Of a DNA stretch of 7,435 bases, positions 1-5,811 are shown piece after piece. The stretch spans positions 1 to 7,435 of the forward strand of contig CAMYOP010000136.1 of NCBI GenBank assembly GCA_947260045.1, in the 5' to 3' direction. How positions within the stretch are numbered: the first letter of the stretch is position 1; every line of letters starts with the position of its first letter. The stretch is from an uncultured Desulfobulbaceae bacterium (GTDB taxonomy: Bacteria > Desulfobacterota > Desulfobulbia > Desulfobulbales > Desulfobulbaceae). The position numbers were made by a program, and so were the translations under genes. The notes under the pieces were generated by a model, which saw only the letters and a program-made list of their open reading frames with translations, searched no databases and was not told the DNA's origin.

Positions 1-1621
1 CAGGAGCTGCAACGGGTTCTTCAAACTCAGCATCTTCGGACCCGGAGAATTCTTCCTCTTCTGCCCCATCATTTTCGGCAGCAGCTTCAATAGACTCTTC
101 AGACTCATCGCCTTTGGATTCCGGTGCTTTTTCCTCTTCAGATTCCTCACCTTCAACAGCAGCTTCTTCAAATGTTTCTAAGTTTTCATCTCCCTCTTCA
201 GGGCCATCTCCTGTATCAAAGGCTTCGCCTTCTTCATCGTCACCTTCAATTTCTGGTAATTCCAGACCTACTTCCGGATTTTCTTCATGTATTTCAGAGG
301 TTAAATCCTGCTTCTTTTTTGCTTCCAGCCATTTACCCCAAAGGTAGTAAGCCACTGCCTGACCTATGAGCAATAACAAAATAACGCTCAGTGATATAAA
401 GGCATGAACCTTATCAAAAATAGAATAGCCTGCCTTTTTCTCCGTAGGTTTGACAATTTCACCTGCTTCATCCTGCCCAGCACTCTCCTTTTTCAATTTA
501 CGCCTGGAATAGCTGAGCCCCAGTCCAACCAGAAAGAAGACAAACAGCAAGACCCCTGCAAAAAAACTCAGTATGGACCCTTTAGCCCTATACCAAGACT
601 CTACCTGCACCAATTCCTCTCCTTCAGCAGAAGTGTTCAGATCAGATTCAGGAGCAGGTCCCCCGGCCAAACGTGGCTGCCCGTTGTTCACATCTCCTTC
701 AACCATGTCTGTCGCTTCGCCTTCCCCAGCCCCACTTTCGCTCAGCTCTTCCTGACTTTGCCATGCCAGCTCATCAGGAGTCTTTTGCTGTTCCTCAACA
801 AGGCCTGCCTGTGACGAGAGTTCATTGCTTATCTGGGCTTCAAGATCAAAAATCGATTTCTGAAGCCGTAACAGGGAAGAATCAGCACTATCCAAGTCCT
901 TGATCATTAATTTAGCATCAAGACTGGTAGCCCATTTTTCAATATAGGGAAAACGACCGCTGATATCTAAAAAGACAAGTTTTTCACCCATCTTTTCTTT
1001 GATGCCTGGCAACCCTTCTTCGATGAGCTCGATATTTCTTTTAAAGTAAGCCTCATGAAGGAGTTCGTAGAGCCTGGCCTTGGCCATTCCTTGTCTGCTT
1101 TTCTGATGATATTCATCATTGAGATGTTCGTAGCGCTGGTCAAAAATAATATGCTTGCTGAGATAATAATGATATTCGTCCCATAATTCAGGTTCACCAT
1201 CGGTAATCACCACTGCCTGAAATACTTCCCTGTCATAATTTTTAAGATAGAAAAAGGGTTTTTCCAGATCCGTTGCCAATGCATCTTTTCTAATTGATGC
1301 AAGCTTCTCATCAAGTGTTTCCAGAGTTTTACTATCGTCTGAGGAAACGCGGATCTCCCCTGTCAGCACATCGGAGAATCCAACAAATACTAAATCGTGG
1401 GGTTCCTTAAATTTACTAGCAAAATTCTGGGCCCAGAGAATGGACACATCAAAGGGACTGACTGATTGCAGACGAGCTGACTGATCAAAGAGGATGAGCA
1501 CATCTCCTTGAGCTGCGCTTACCACACTAGTCAGCCACAAAGAAAAGAAGATTAGAAGAAACAACTTTTGAGACAATGTTTTCAAGCTGTACCTTATACG
1601 GACTATGGGCTTGTCACCCAT
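1..1621 (-). CDS. VWA-like exported membrane protein with acidic tail (partial, C-terminus beyond window)
   Basis: An uninterrupted minus-strand frame gives at least 540 residues and leaves the window at base 1 without a stop. Residues about 13-37 form a signal peptide (hydrophobic FLLIFFSLWLTSVVSA, then AQ). Residues 39-245 resemble a von Willebrand A fold: strand VLILFDQSA, strand LVFVGFSD, and VVITDGEPE, which fits the conserved TDG step. The usual DxSxS metal site is degenerate (D46-Q-S-A-R), so metal binding is doubtful. Helix 349-371 followed by RRKLKK, then helix 407-428, predict an inner-membrane anchor with a short cytoplasmic loop. From about 445 the chain is extremely Glu/Asp-rich and probably periplasmic. 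The ATG at 1621 follows an in-frame TAG and has no clear ribosome site. A TTG at 1585 has AAGG six bases upstream and gives a more typical signal peptide, so it may be the true start. I do not recognise a named family. Confidence 0.83.
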   Translation of the reverse strand, partial: MGDKPIVRIRYSLKTLSQKLFLLIFFSLWLTSVVSAAQGDVLILFDQSARLQSVSPFDVSILWAQNFASKFKEPHDLVFVGFSDVLTGEIRVSSDDSKTLETLDEKLASIRKDALATDLEKPFFYLKNYDREVFQAVVITDGEPELWDEYHYYLSKHIIFDQRYEHLNDEYHQKSRQGMAKARLYELLHEAYFKRNIELIEEGLPGIKEKMGEKLVFLDISGRFPYIEKWATSLDAKLMIKDLDSADSSLLRLQKSIFDLEAQISNELSSQAGLVEEQQKTPDELAWQSQEELSESGAGEGEATDMVEGDVNNGQPRLAGGPAPESDLNTSAEGEELVQVESWYRAKGSILSFFAGVLLFVFFLVGLGLSYSRRKLKKESAGQDEAGEIVKPTEKKAGYSIFDKVHAFISLSVILLLLIGQAVAYYLWGKWLEAKKKQDLTSEIHEENPEVGLELPEIEGDDEEGEAFDTGDGPEEGDENLETFEEAAVEGEESEEEKAPESKGDESEESIEAAAENDGAEEEEFSGSEDAEFEEPVAAP

Positions 1622-2087
1622 CAAAACAATTCTGATCTGAATCTAATAATAAATACTGATGACCTTTCACCAGTAGGTGGGATCTCCTTTCTAAAAGGTA
1701 ATCTCACTCTATTATCTCAAAATCCTCTACGATTTCAAAAGATAATGCTATTTTCGGGTGTTTCTGGAAAAATATTCACCTATATTTTCTTTTTTTGAGC
1801 ATGTGTTGAAAAAAATTTCTTCTGCAATTTTTGTAACCCATCTTCAAACGTTCCATTTCTAAGTATTTTTTCCCTCACGGAAACAAAGAAATAGAAAGAC
1901 GAGTCAAATTTTTCTGCGTGCCTGACAGTACTTCCCGCCCCTCTTTATTCAAAGAAAAACAATCACCACTTCAGCAACTTACGTTGAAAAAAAACAAGTT
2001 CACACAGATCTTTTACAAAGAGTTGTAATAAAAAATGTCATACAAACAAGGTTAAATTGGAGATTTTTTTAATGGGGTAAGAAAATC
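1622..2087. other. Gene-free AT-rich intergenic stretch
   Basis: About 466 bases separate the minus-strand VWA-like gene from the plus-strand broken small gene. I see no convincing coding frame on either strand. A forward frame that crosses this region starts inside the VWA-like gene, has no ribosome site, and does not read like a protein. Apart from the promoter at 1711-1738, there are several A or T runs (for example near 1790, 1986-1993 and 2064-2070). No tRNA, terminator or convincing second promoter was found. Confidence 0.6.
1711..1738 (-). promoter_or_regulatory. Candidate sigma70 promoter for the VWA-like gene
   Basis: On the minus strand a -35 element TTGAAA (1738-1733) and a -10 element GATAAT (1716-1711) are separated by 16 bases; each matches the consensus at five of six positions. 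Transcription would start near 1704, giving a leader of about 80-120 bases before the ATG or TTG start of the VWA-like gene. It is correctly placed and oriented, but AT-rich DNA yields chance matches. Confidence 0.5.
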
Positions 2088-2284
2088 ATGATTAAAATAG
2101 TTGTCGGATTATTGATATTAGCACTGGGCATGTTGTATAAGTTACTATGTTGAAGACATAATTAAAGGTTAGCAGCTGCTTAATACTGATATTCGGCGGC
2201 CTGCTTTTTATGCTGACTGCTGCAATGCCTGTACTAATGGATACGATCAAGGAAGAAATAGAAAACAGCTGGAACAACTATTGA
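2088..2284 (+). pseudogene. Small two-helix membrane protein broken by two frameshifts
   Basis: Three consecutive frames read as one small protein. The first frame begins at the ATG at 2088 with MIKIVVGLLILALGMLY, then hits TGA at 2151. The next frame carries YYVEDIIK and stops at TAG. The third carries SSCLILIFGGLLFMLTAAMP followed by a charged end (MDTIKEEIENSWNNY) and stops at 2282-2284. Removing one A from the pair at 2139-2140 and one G from the pair at 2167-2168 restores a continuous protein of about 64 residues: helix, short charged loop, helix, amphipathic acidic tail. GGAG at 2059-2062 and GGGG at 2074-2077 lie upstream, neither ideally spaced. It could be a true pseudogene or two sequencing errors. 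I do not recognise the family. The antisense frame is also open but has only a TTG start without a ribosome site. Confidence 0.5.
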
Positions 2285-2315
2285 ATAGTCAAAAGAGGCC
2301 AGAAGGTAAAAAGCT

Positions 2316-2344
2316 TTGAAAGAACACGCGGCATTTTCTTTCAA
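2316..2344. repeat. Inverted repeat, 9-bp arms
   Basis: TTGAAAGAA (2316-2324) and TTCTTTCAA (2336-2344) are perfect inverse copies around an 11-base loop. It follows the broken small gene by about 30 bases and could be a weak plus-strand terminator or transcript-end hairpin, but the stem is AT-rich and no T-tract follows. Confidence 0.3.
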
Positions 2345-2385
2345 GTAATCTTCCGCCAGTCAAGCCTTTTCATTTTAGCGAGCTC

Positions 2386-2416
2386 AAAAAAAGGCCGGCC
2401 ACTTTGCAGTGGCCGG
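2386..2416 (-). terminator. Rho-independent terminator of the rhodanese gene
   Basis: CCGGCCACT (2395-2403) and AGTGGCCGG (2408-2416) form a perfect GC-rich 9-bp stem around a 4-base loop. Read on the minus strand, the stem is followed by CC and seven T residues (2392-2386). It lies 34 bases past the rhodanese stop codon, in the right orientation to end that transcript. There is no T-tract on the plus-strand side, so it should be one-directional. Confidence 0.9.
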
Positions 2417-2450
2417 TAAGGCTAAGGAGGTGCTGCGGTGGAGATCTTTT

Positions 2451-3488
2451 TTACTTTTTCATAAGAGCTGCTTCGAGTTTTGCAACTTTTTTAGTCAGCT
2501 TTTTCAGAGTTTTATTCACACTGTCAAAATTATAGAACTGCTGGCCATTTGCAGCTTCAACCGGATAATTCTCATACAAGCTTGCTGACCAGACACGCCA
2601 GGACTCATCCCAGTTGGCAGCATTTTCAAAGCCGAGAAGTCTCAGCTGAAGATAGGAGAGCGTAGAGCGTGTACCTGTCTGGCAATAGGCTACAGTTCTT
2701 TTTGATTTATCAAGTCCTGCGTAGGCTTTAGATGTTGTGTCGTAATCAAGATAGGCTATTGCTTTCATTTTGCCTGTTTTTGGATCTTTCACTTTCGTAA
2801 GAGTATCAACATGGACTGCGTTCAACATGGTATTGGGGACATGCCCGCCCCGAAGAGAACGTATATCTTTACCCTGGAATTCTTTCTTGGATCTGGCATC
2901 AACTAACTGAACAGTTGGATTTTTGCTGTTGGCGATCTCAAGGACTTCTGCGGTGGACGCATAGACATTTGCAACCACATTTGCTTTAAAGGTTTTTTCA
3001 GGCTTCATGGTTGGTTTTTTATCAAGACGGTTTCCAGCTTTACGCCATGCATCAAGCCCGCCATTGAGCAAATGAACTTTATCGTGCCCAAGATATTCCA
3101 TGACCCAGACACCAACGGTGGCATCGGTAAGCGTTTTCATATCGCCATGGTAAAAAACCACATGGGTATCATTGCCGATACCAGCTTTGCCGAGCATCTT
3201 TTCATATTTGGAAATATCATTGAAGACCCGGGCAGTTGAATCACGCAATGCTTTTTTCGTCCGTTTACCCATGCTGATAGCACCTGGAATGTGCCCAGCC
3301 ACATAATCCTTTAAATCCCTAGAATCCACCACTACCCAATCTGCTTTATCAACATTTTTCTTTACGGTGTCAGCATCTACTAATAACTGGGGATTTGCCC
3401 AGGTGGCAGCTCCTGCCATACTCGCCAAGCTAAGGATTACAACAGCAACACAGAAAAGCAACAAGTTCAATTTTACCATTCGTTTCAT
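2451..3488 (-). CDS. Periplasmic tandem-domain rhodanese (sulfurtransferase)
   Basis: The 345-residue product has a Sec signal peptide (residues 1-27, ending SMAGA, likely cut before ATW), so the mature protein should be periplasmic. Two rhodanese modules follow. The first (about 33-152) has VVVDSRDLKDYVAGHIPGA and LLNGGLDAWRKAG but no cysteine at the active-loop position (VVFYHGD), as usual for the inactive N-terminal module. The second (about 175-310) has LVDARSKKEF, GGHVPN and the loop AYCQTGTRS with catalytic Cys269. Such enzymes move sulfane sulfur from donors such as thiosulfate or mercaptopyruvate through a persulfide; the CQTGTRS loop differs from the CRKGVT and CGSGVT types, so the donor is open. 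Residues 324-345 form a basic, heptad-like helix. It is transcribed alone, with a strong ribosome site and its own terminator. Confidence 0.95.
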   Translation of the reverse strand: MKRMVKLNLLLFCVAVVILSLASMAGAATWANPQLLVDADTVKKNVDKADWVVVDSRDLKDYVAGHIPGAISMGKRTKKALRDSTARVFNDISKYEKMLGKAGIGNDTHVVFYHGDMKTLTDATVGVWVMEYLGHDKVHLLNGGLDAWRKAGNRLDKKPTMKPEKTFKANVVANVYASTAEVLEIANSKNPTVQLVDARSKKEFQGKDIRSLRGGHVPNTMLNAVHVDTLTKVKDPKTGKMKAIAYLDYDTTSKAYAGLDKSKRTVAYCQTGTRSTLSYLQLRLLGFENAANWDESWRVWSASLYENYPVEAANGQQFYNFDSVNKTLKKLTKKVAKLEAALMKK

Positions 3489-3494
3489 GTACCA

Positions 3495-3502
3495 ACCTCC
3501 TC
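3495..3502 (-). promoter_or_regulatory. Strong ribosome binding site of the rhodanese gene
   Basis: The minus strand reads GAGGAGGT six bases before the ATG at 3488, a near-perfect Shine-Dalgarno sequence that fixes this start and predicts high expression. Confidence 0.85.
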
Positions 3503-3571
3503 AAAAGGGATTCTTCTAGACAGGAAGAGCATTCCGCTTTTAATTTCCGGAGCTGATACCTGTCTCAACTT

Positions 3572-3601
3572 CTGGTATAGATATAGCAAAAGCCATACCA
3601 G
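3572..3601. repeat. Inverted repeat in the divergent intergenic region
   Basis: CTGGTAT (3572-3578) and ATACCAG (3595-3601) are inverse copies separated by 16 bases. The element lies 84-113 bases upstream of the rhodanese start and could be a regulator site or a hairpin in the rhodanese leader. Arms of seven bases are not rare by chance. Confidence 0.35.
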
Positions 3602-3632
3602 TTCCTCTTCATCATTTATGGGGCAATGGGCT

Positions 3633-3689
3633 GATTGGCTGTGCCAATCGGGACATTTATCAATTCTGACACTGTGCCGATTGGCACAG
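3633..3689. promoter_or_regulatory. Paired inverted sites, candidate operator between divergent genes
   Basis: CTGTGCCAATCGGGACA (3639-3655) and TGTGCCGATTGGCACAG (3673-3689) are inverse copies matching at 16 of 17 positions, 17 bases apart, with centres 34 bases (about three helix turns) apart. Each site also has its own dyad: GATTGGC-TGT-GCCAATC at 3633-3649 and CTGTGCC-GATT-GGCACAG at 3672-3689. They sit 31 bases upstream of the glycosyltransferase ATG and about 145 bases upstream of the rhodanese start. A dimeric repressor or activator site is the simplest reading. A dispersed REP-like repeat or an RNA hairpin is also possible. There is no T-tract, so it is not a terminator. I cannot assign a regulator. 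Confidence 0.55.
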
Positions 3690-3719
3690 TATTCAAACTG
3701 CAGGTGGATATATACAGAC

Positions 3720-4718
3720 ATGGACACGGTTTCAGTTGTTATCCCCAATTATAATAATGGCCATATCATAGGATCGTGCCTGGAAAGTGTGCTGGCATCC
3801 AGCCATAGAGCACTGGAAATAATTGTGGTCGATGATGGTTCAACGGATAATTCCAAAGAAATAATTAAGCAATATCCCTGTACATTGATCCAACTTGAGC
3901 AGCAGGGCGGTGCTGCCCATGCACGGAACCAAGGTGCAGCAAGGGCCCAGGGAGACCTTCTTTTCTTTACCGATTCTGACTGTATTCTCCAGCCAGATTG
4001 TCTTAAAAACGGGCTGTTGGCATTCAGCAGACAATCAATGGTAGTGGGTGGTACGTATACCCCGGTTGCCTATGATAAGGATAATTTTTACAGTATGTTC
4101 CAGGCAGGTTTCGTTCACTTTTTCGAGTTAAAAAATGCGCAGAATCCAGATTATATCGCCACCCATGCCCTGCTCATTTCCACTGATACTTTTAAGAAGA
4201 CAGGTGGCTTTCAAGAAGATTTTCTGCCGATTTTAGAAGATGTAGAATTTAGTCATCGTTTGCTTGAGCAGGGAAATGCTCTCACCACTTGTGAAAATGT
4301 CCTGGTGGCCCATAATTTTGGCTATGACTTTAGCCAGTCACTTAAAAATGGACTGACCAAAACGCGCTACTGGGTGGAATATTCCATTGGCAATAAGGAC
4401 CTACTGAGAGATTCAGGCACTGCCTCCCACGAGCTTAAAATAAATGTGGCATCGTTCTGCCTTTTTTGGGGGCTTATGGGACTTGCTTTGGCGAGGCCAT
4501 CCCTTCTCCTGTTTTCTCTTGGTATATTTCTTTTAGGATGCAATATGCTGATACAGAGAAAGCTGTTTGTAATTTTTTCACAAGCAGGAGGAATGCTTTT
4601 TGCTTCAAAAGCCATAGGCTATTATCTCTTTATCTACCCTCTCCCCATTTTGGCAGGAACAATCCTTGGCACCTATCAGTTTTTCAAAAAGAAAAATGAC
4701 CCCGCTCAGTCATCCTGA
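3720..4718 (+). CDS. Family 2 glycosyltransferase with C-terminal membrane region
   Basis: The 332-residue product opens directly with a GT-A fold of family GT2: SVVIPNYNNG (5-14), IIVVDDGSTDNS (34-45) with the nucleotide-binding Asp pair, the metal-binding DSD at 85-87 (LLFFTDSDC), and LEDVEFSHRL (172-181) for the catalytic acidic region. Hydrophobic stretches at about 243-259, 260-278 and 297-320 predict inner-membrane helices, so it should transfer a sugar from a nucleotide donor onto a membrane-associated acceptor at the cytoplasmic face. The ATG at 3720 is preferred because the fold begins there. An upstream in-frame ATG at 3618 would add residues unlike the family and would place the inverted sites inside the gene. 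The ribosome site (AGGTGG at 3702-3707) is 12 bases away, which is long. The 3' end overlaps the next gene. Donor and acceptor cannot be told from sequence. Confidence 0.93.
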   Translation: MDTVSVVIPNYNNGHIIGSCLESVLASSHRALEIIVVDDGSTDNSKEIIKQYPCTLIQLEQQGGAAHARNQGAARAQGDLLFFTDSDCILQPDCLKNGLLAFSRQSMVVGGTYTPVAYDKDNFYSMFQAGFVHFFELKNAQNPDYIATHALLISTDTFKKTGGFQEDFLPILEDVEFSHRLLEQGNALTTCENVLVAHNFGYDFSQSLKNGLTKTRYWVEYSIGNKDLLRDSGTASHELKINVASFCLFWGLMGLALARPSLLLFSLGIFLLGCNMLIQRKLFVIFSQAGGMLFASKAIGYYLFIYPLPILAGTILGTYQFFKKKNDPAQSS

Positions 4719-5811
4719 GAGAGGCGCTTCCTCTTATTCGCCCCTGCGCTTCATCCCCTCTATTTTTCACAAGCACAGGCCCCTGCACCTGACCCTCTTT
4801 GTTACGAGAAAATGCAACGCCCGCTGCTCTTTTTGTTTTTATCTGGCAGATGAAAATGTGGCCCAGAATCAGGATGAAGACTTGAGCCTTGCTGAATATG
4901 AAAAACTTTCCACCTCCCTTGGCAAGCTGCTCTGGCTAGCTTTTTCCGGTGGTGAAATTTTTATGAGAGAGGACCTGGTTGAACTGAGTAAAATATTTTA
5001 TGAGCGTAATCAACCATCGTTTATTCTACTGCCAACAAACGGCATGCAGACGCAACACATCATCAAAACAACAAGAGAAATAGCCAAGGCCTGCCCCAGA
5101 AGTAAGGTGGTGGTCAAGATATCCCTTGATGGTCCAAGGGAATTACATGATACAATAAGGGGTGTGAGCGGCTGTTATGATAAAGCCATGCAAACATTCA
5201 CGGCCCTTGAACGCTTGCAGAAAACCATGCCCAACCTTGAGCTTGGCATCAACACCGTCTTCTGTTCACTCAATCAGGACATCATGGACCAATGGCTCCG
5301 CCAGGTCCAGACCATTGCCCCAGACCATACCCATACAATTTCCCTTATTCGCGGCGCTTCACACGATCCACAACTCAAAGAAATCGACCAGAAACTGTAC
5401 CAGGAAACAATAGAAGCCCTTGCCAGGCAATTAAAGCAAAAGAAAAGCGGCCAGTATTCCTTTCCAGGCGCAAAGGTCAAAGCAGCCCAGGACATAGTCC
5501 AGCGAGATTCTATCTACAAAACCTTAGATAAAGAAAAGAGAACAAGGCCCTGCTATGCAGGTAAATTGTCTTTGGTGGTGGACAGGCAGGGCGATTGTTA
5601 TCCCTGTGAAGATTTTTCGATGAAGATTGGCAACCTGCGTGATTACGAGTTTGATGCGATGGCGACCCTGCAAAGTGAAGGCAGCAGGCAGGTCCTCCAA
5701 AAAATTGATCAAAATAAATGCTGCTGCACCCACGAATGTGCAACCATGTTGAATATTCTCTTTAACCCAGCCAGGTACCCTGCAGTACTCAAAGAATATT
5801 GCCAATTATGA
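4696..5811 (+). CDS. Radical SAM enzyme with reduced SPASM-like C-terminal domain
   Basis: Counted from the ATG at 4696 (371 residues), the radical SAM core carries CNARCSFC (C40, C44, C47) for the SAM-binding 4Fe-4S cluster, AFSGGE (82-87) and the ISLDGP strand (142-147). The C-terminal part has C286-x12-G299-x4-C304 with an extra C301, then C342-C343-C344-x3-C348 and C369. This recalls SPASM auxiliary-cluster domains of peptide and small-molecule modifying enzymes, but the usual Cx2Cx5C spacing is missing. The chain probably binds at least one auxiliary cluster. An in-frame TTG at 4666 has AGGA seven bases upstream and would add ten residues; the ATG has no clear ribosome site. Either start overlaps the glycosyltransferase (23 or 53 bases), implying coupled translation. 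The 3' end overlaps the convergent gene by 6 bases. The substrate is unknown. Confidence 0.92.
   Translation: MTPLSHPERGASSYSPLRFIPSIFHKHRPLHLTLFVTRKCNARCSFCFYLADENVAQNQDEDLSLAEYEKLSTSLGKLLWLAFSGGEIFMREDLVELSKIFYERNQPSFILLPTNGMQTQHIIKTTREIAKACPRSKVVVKISLDGPRELHDTIRGVSGCYDKAMQTFTALERLQKTMPNLELGINTVFCSLNQDIMDQWLRQVQTIAPDHTHTISLIRGASHDPQLKEIDQKLYQETIEALARQLKQKKSGQYSFPGAKVKAAQDIVQRDSIYKTLDKEKRTRPCYAGKLSLVVDRQGDCYPCEDFSMKIGNLRDYEFDAMATLQSEGSRQVLQKIDQNKCCCTHECATMLNILFNPARYPAVLKEYCQL

Noticed and set aside
114..369. Ser/Pro-rich plus-strand open frames
   Set aside because: They are antisense to the Glu-rich tail of the VWA-like protein: GAA/GAG codons read backward give Ser- and Leu-rich frames. 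They have no ribosome site.
404..814. A 136-residue plus-strand open frame
   Set aside because: It is antisense to the linker and membrane helices of the VWA-like protein, has no family-like features, and is explained by the minus-strand gene, which has signal peptide, strands and helices in a sensible order.
2092..2277. A 61-residue hydrophobic minus-strand open frame
   Set aside because: It starts with TTG, has no ribosome site, and is antisense to the two helices of the broken small gene; hydrophobic codons read backward often stay hydrophobic.
2424..2453. Plus-strand AGGAGG followed by GTG, like a translation start
   Set aside because: The frame closes after eight codons, and the bases are the 3' untranslated stretch of the rhodanese gene between its stop and terminator.
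3681..3700. TGGCAC in the intergenic region as a sigma54 promoter
   Set aside because: The required GC at the -12 position is absent at the correct spacing on either strand; TGGCAC belongs to the inverted repeat.
3618..3719. N-terminal extension of the glycosyltransferase from the upstream ATG
   Set aside because: The added 34 residues do not resemble GT2 enzymes, the GT-A fold starts immediately after the ATG at 3720, and the extension would run through the paired inverted sites.
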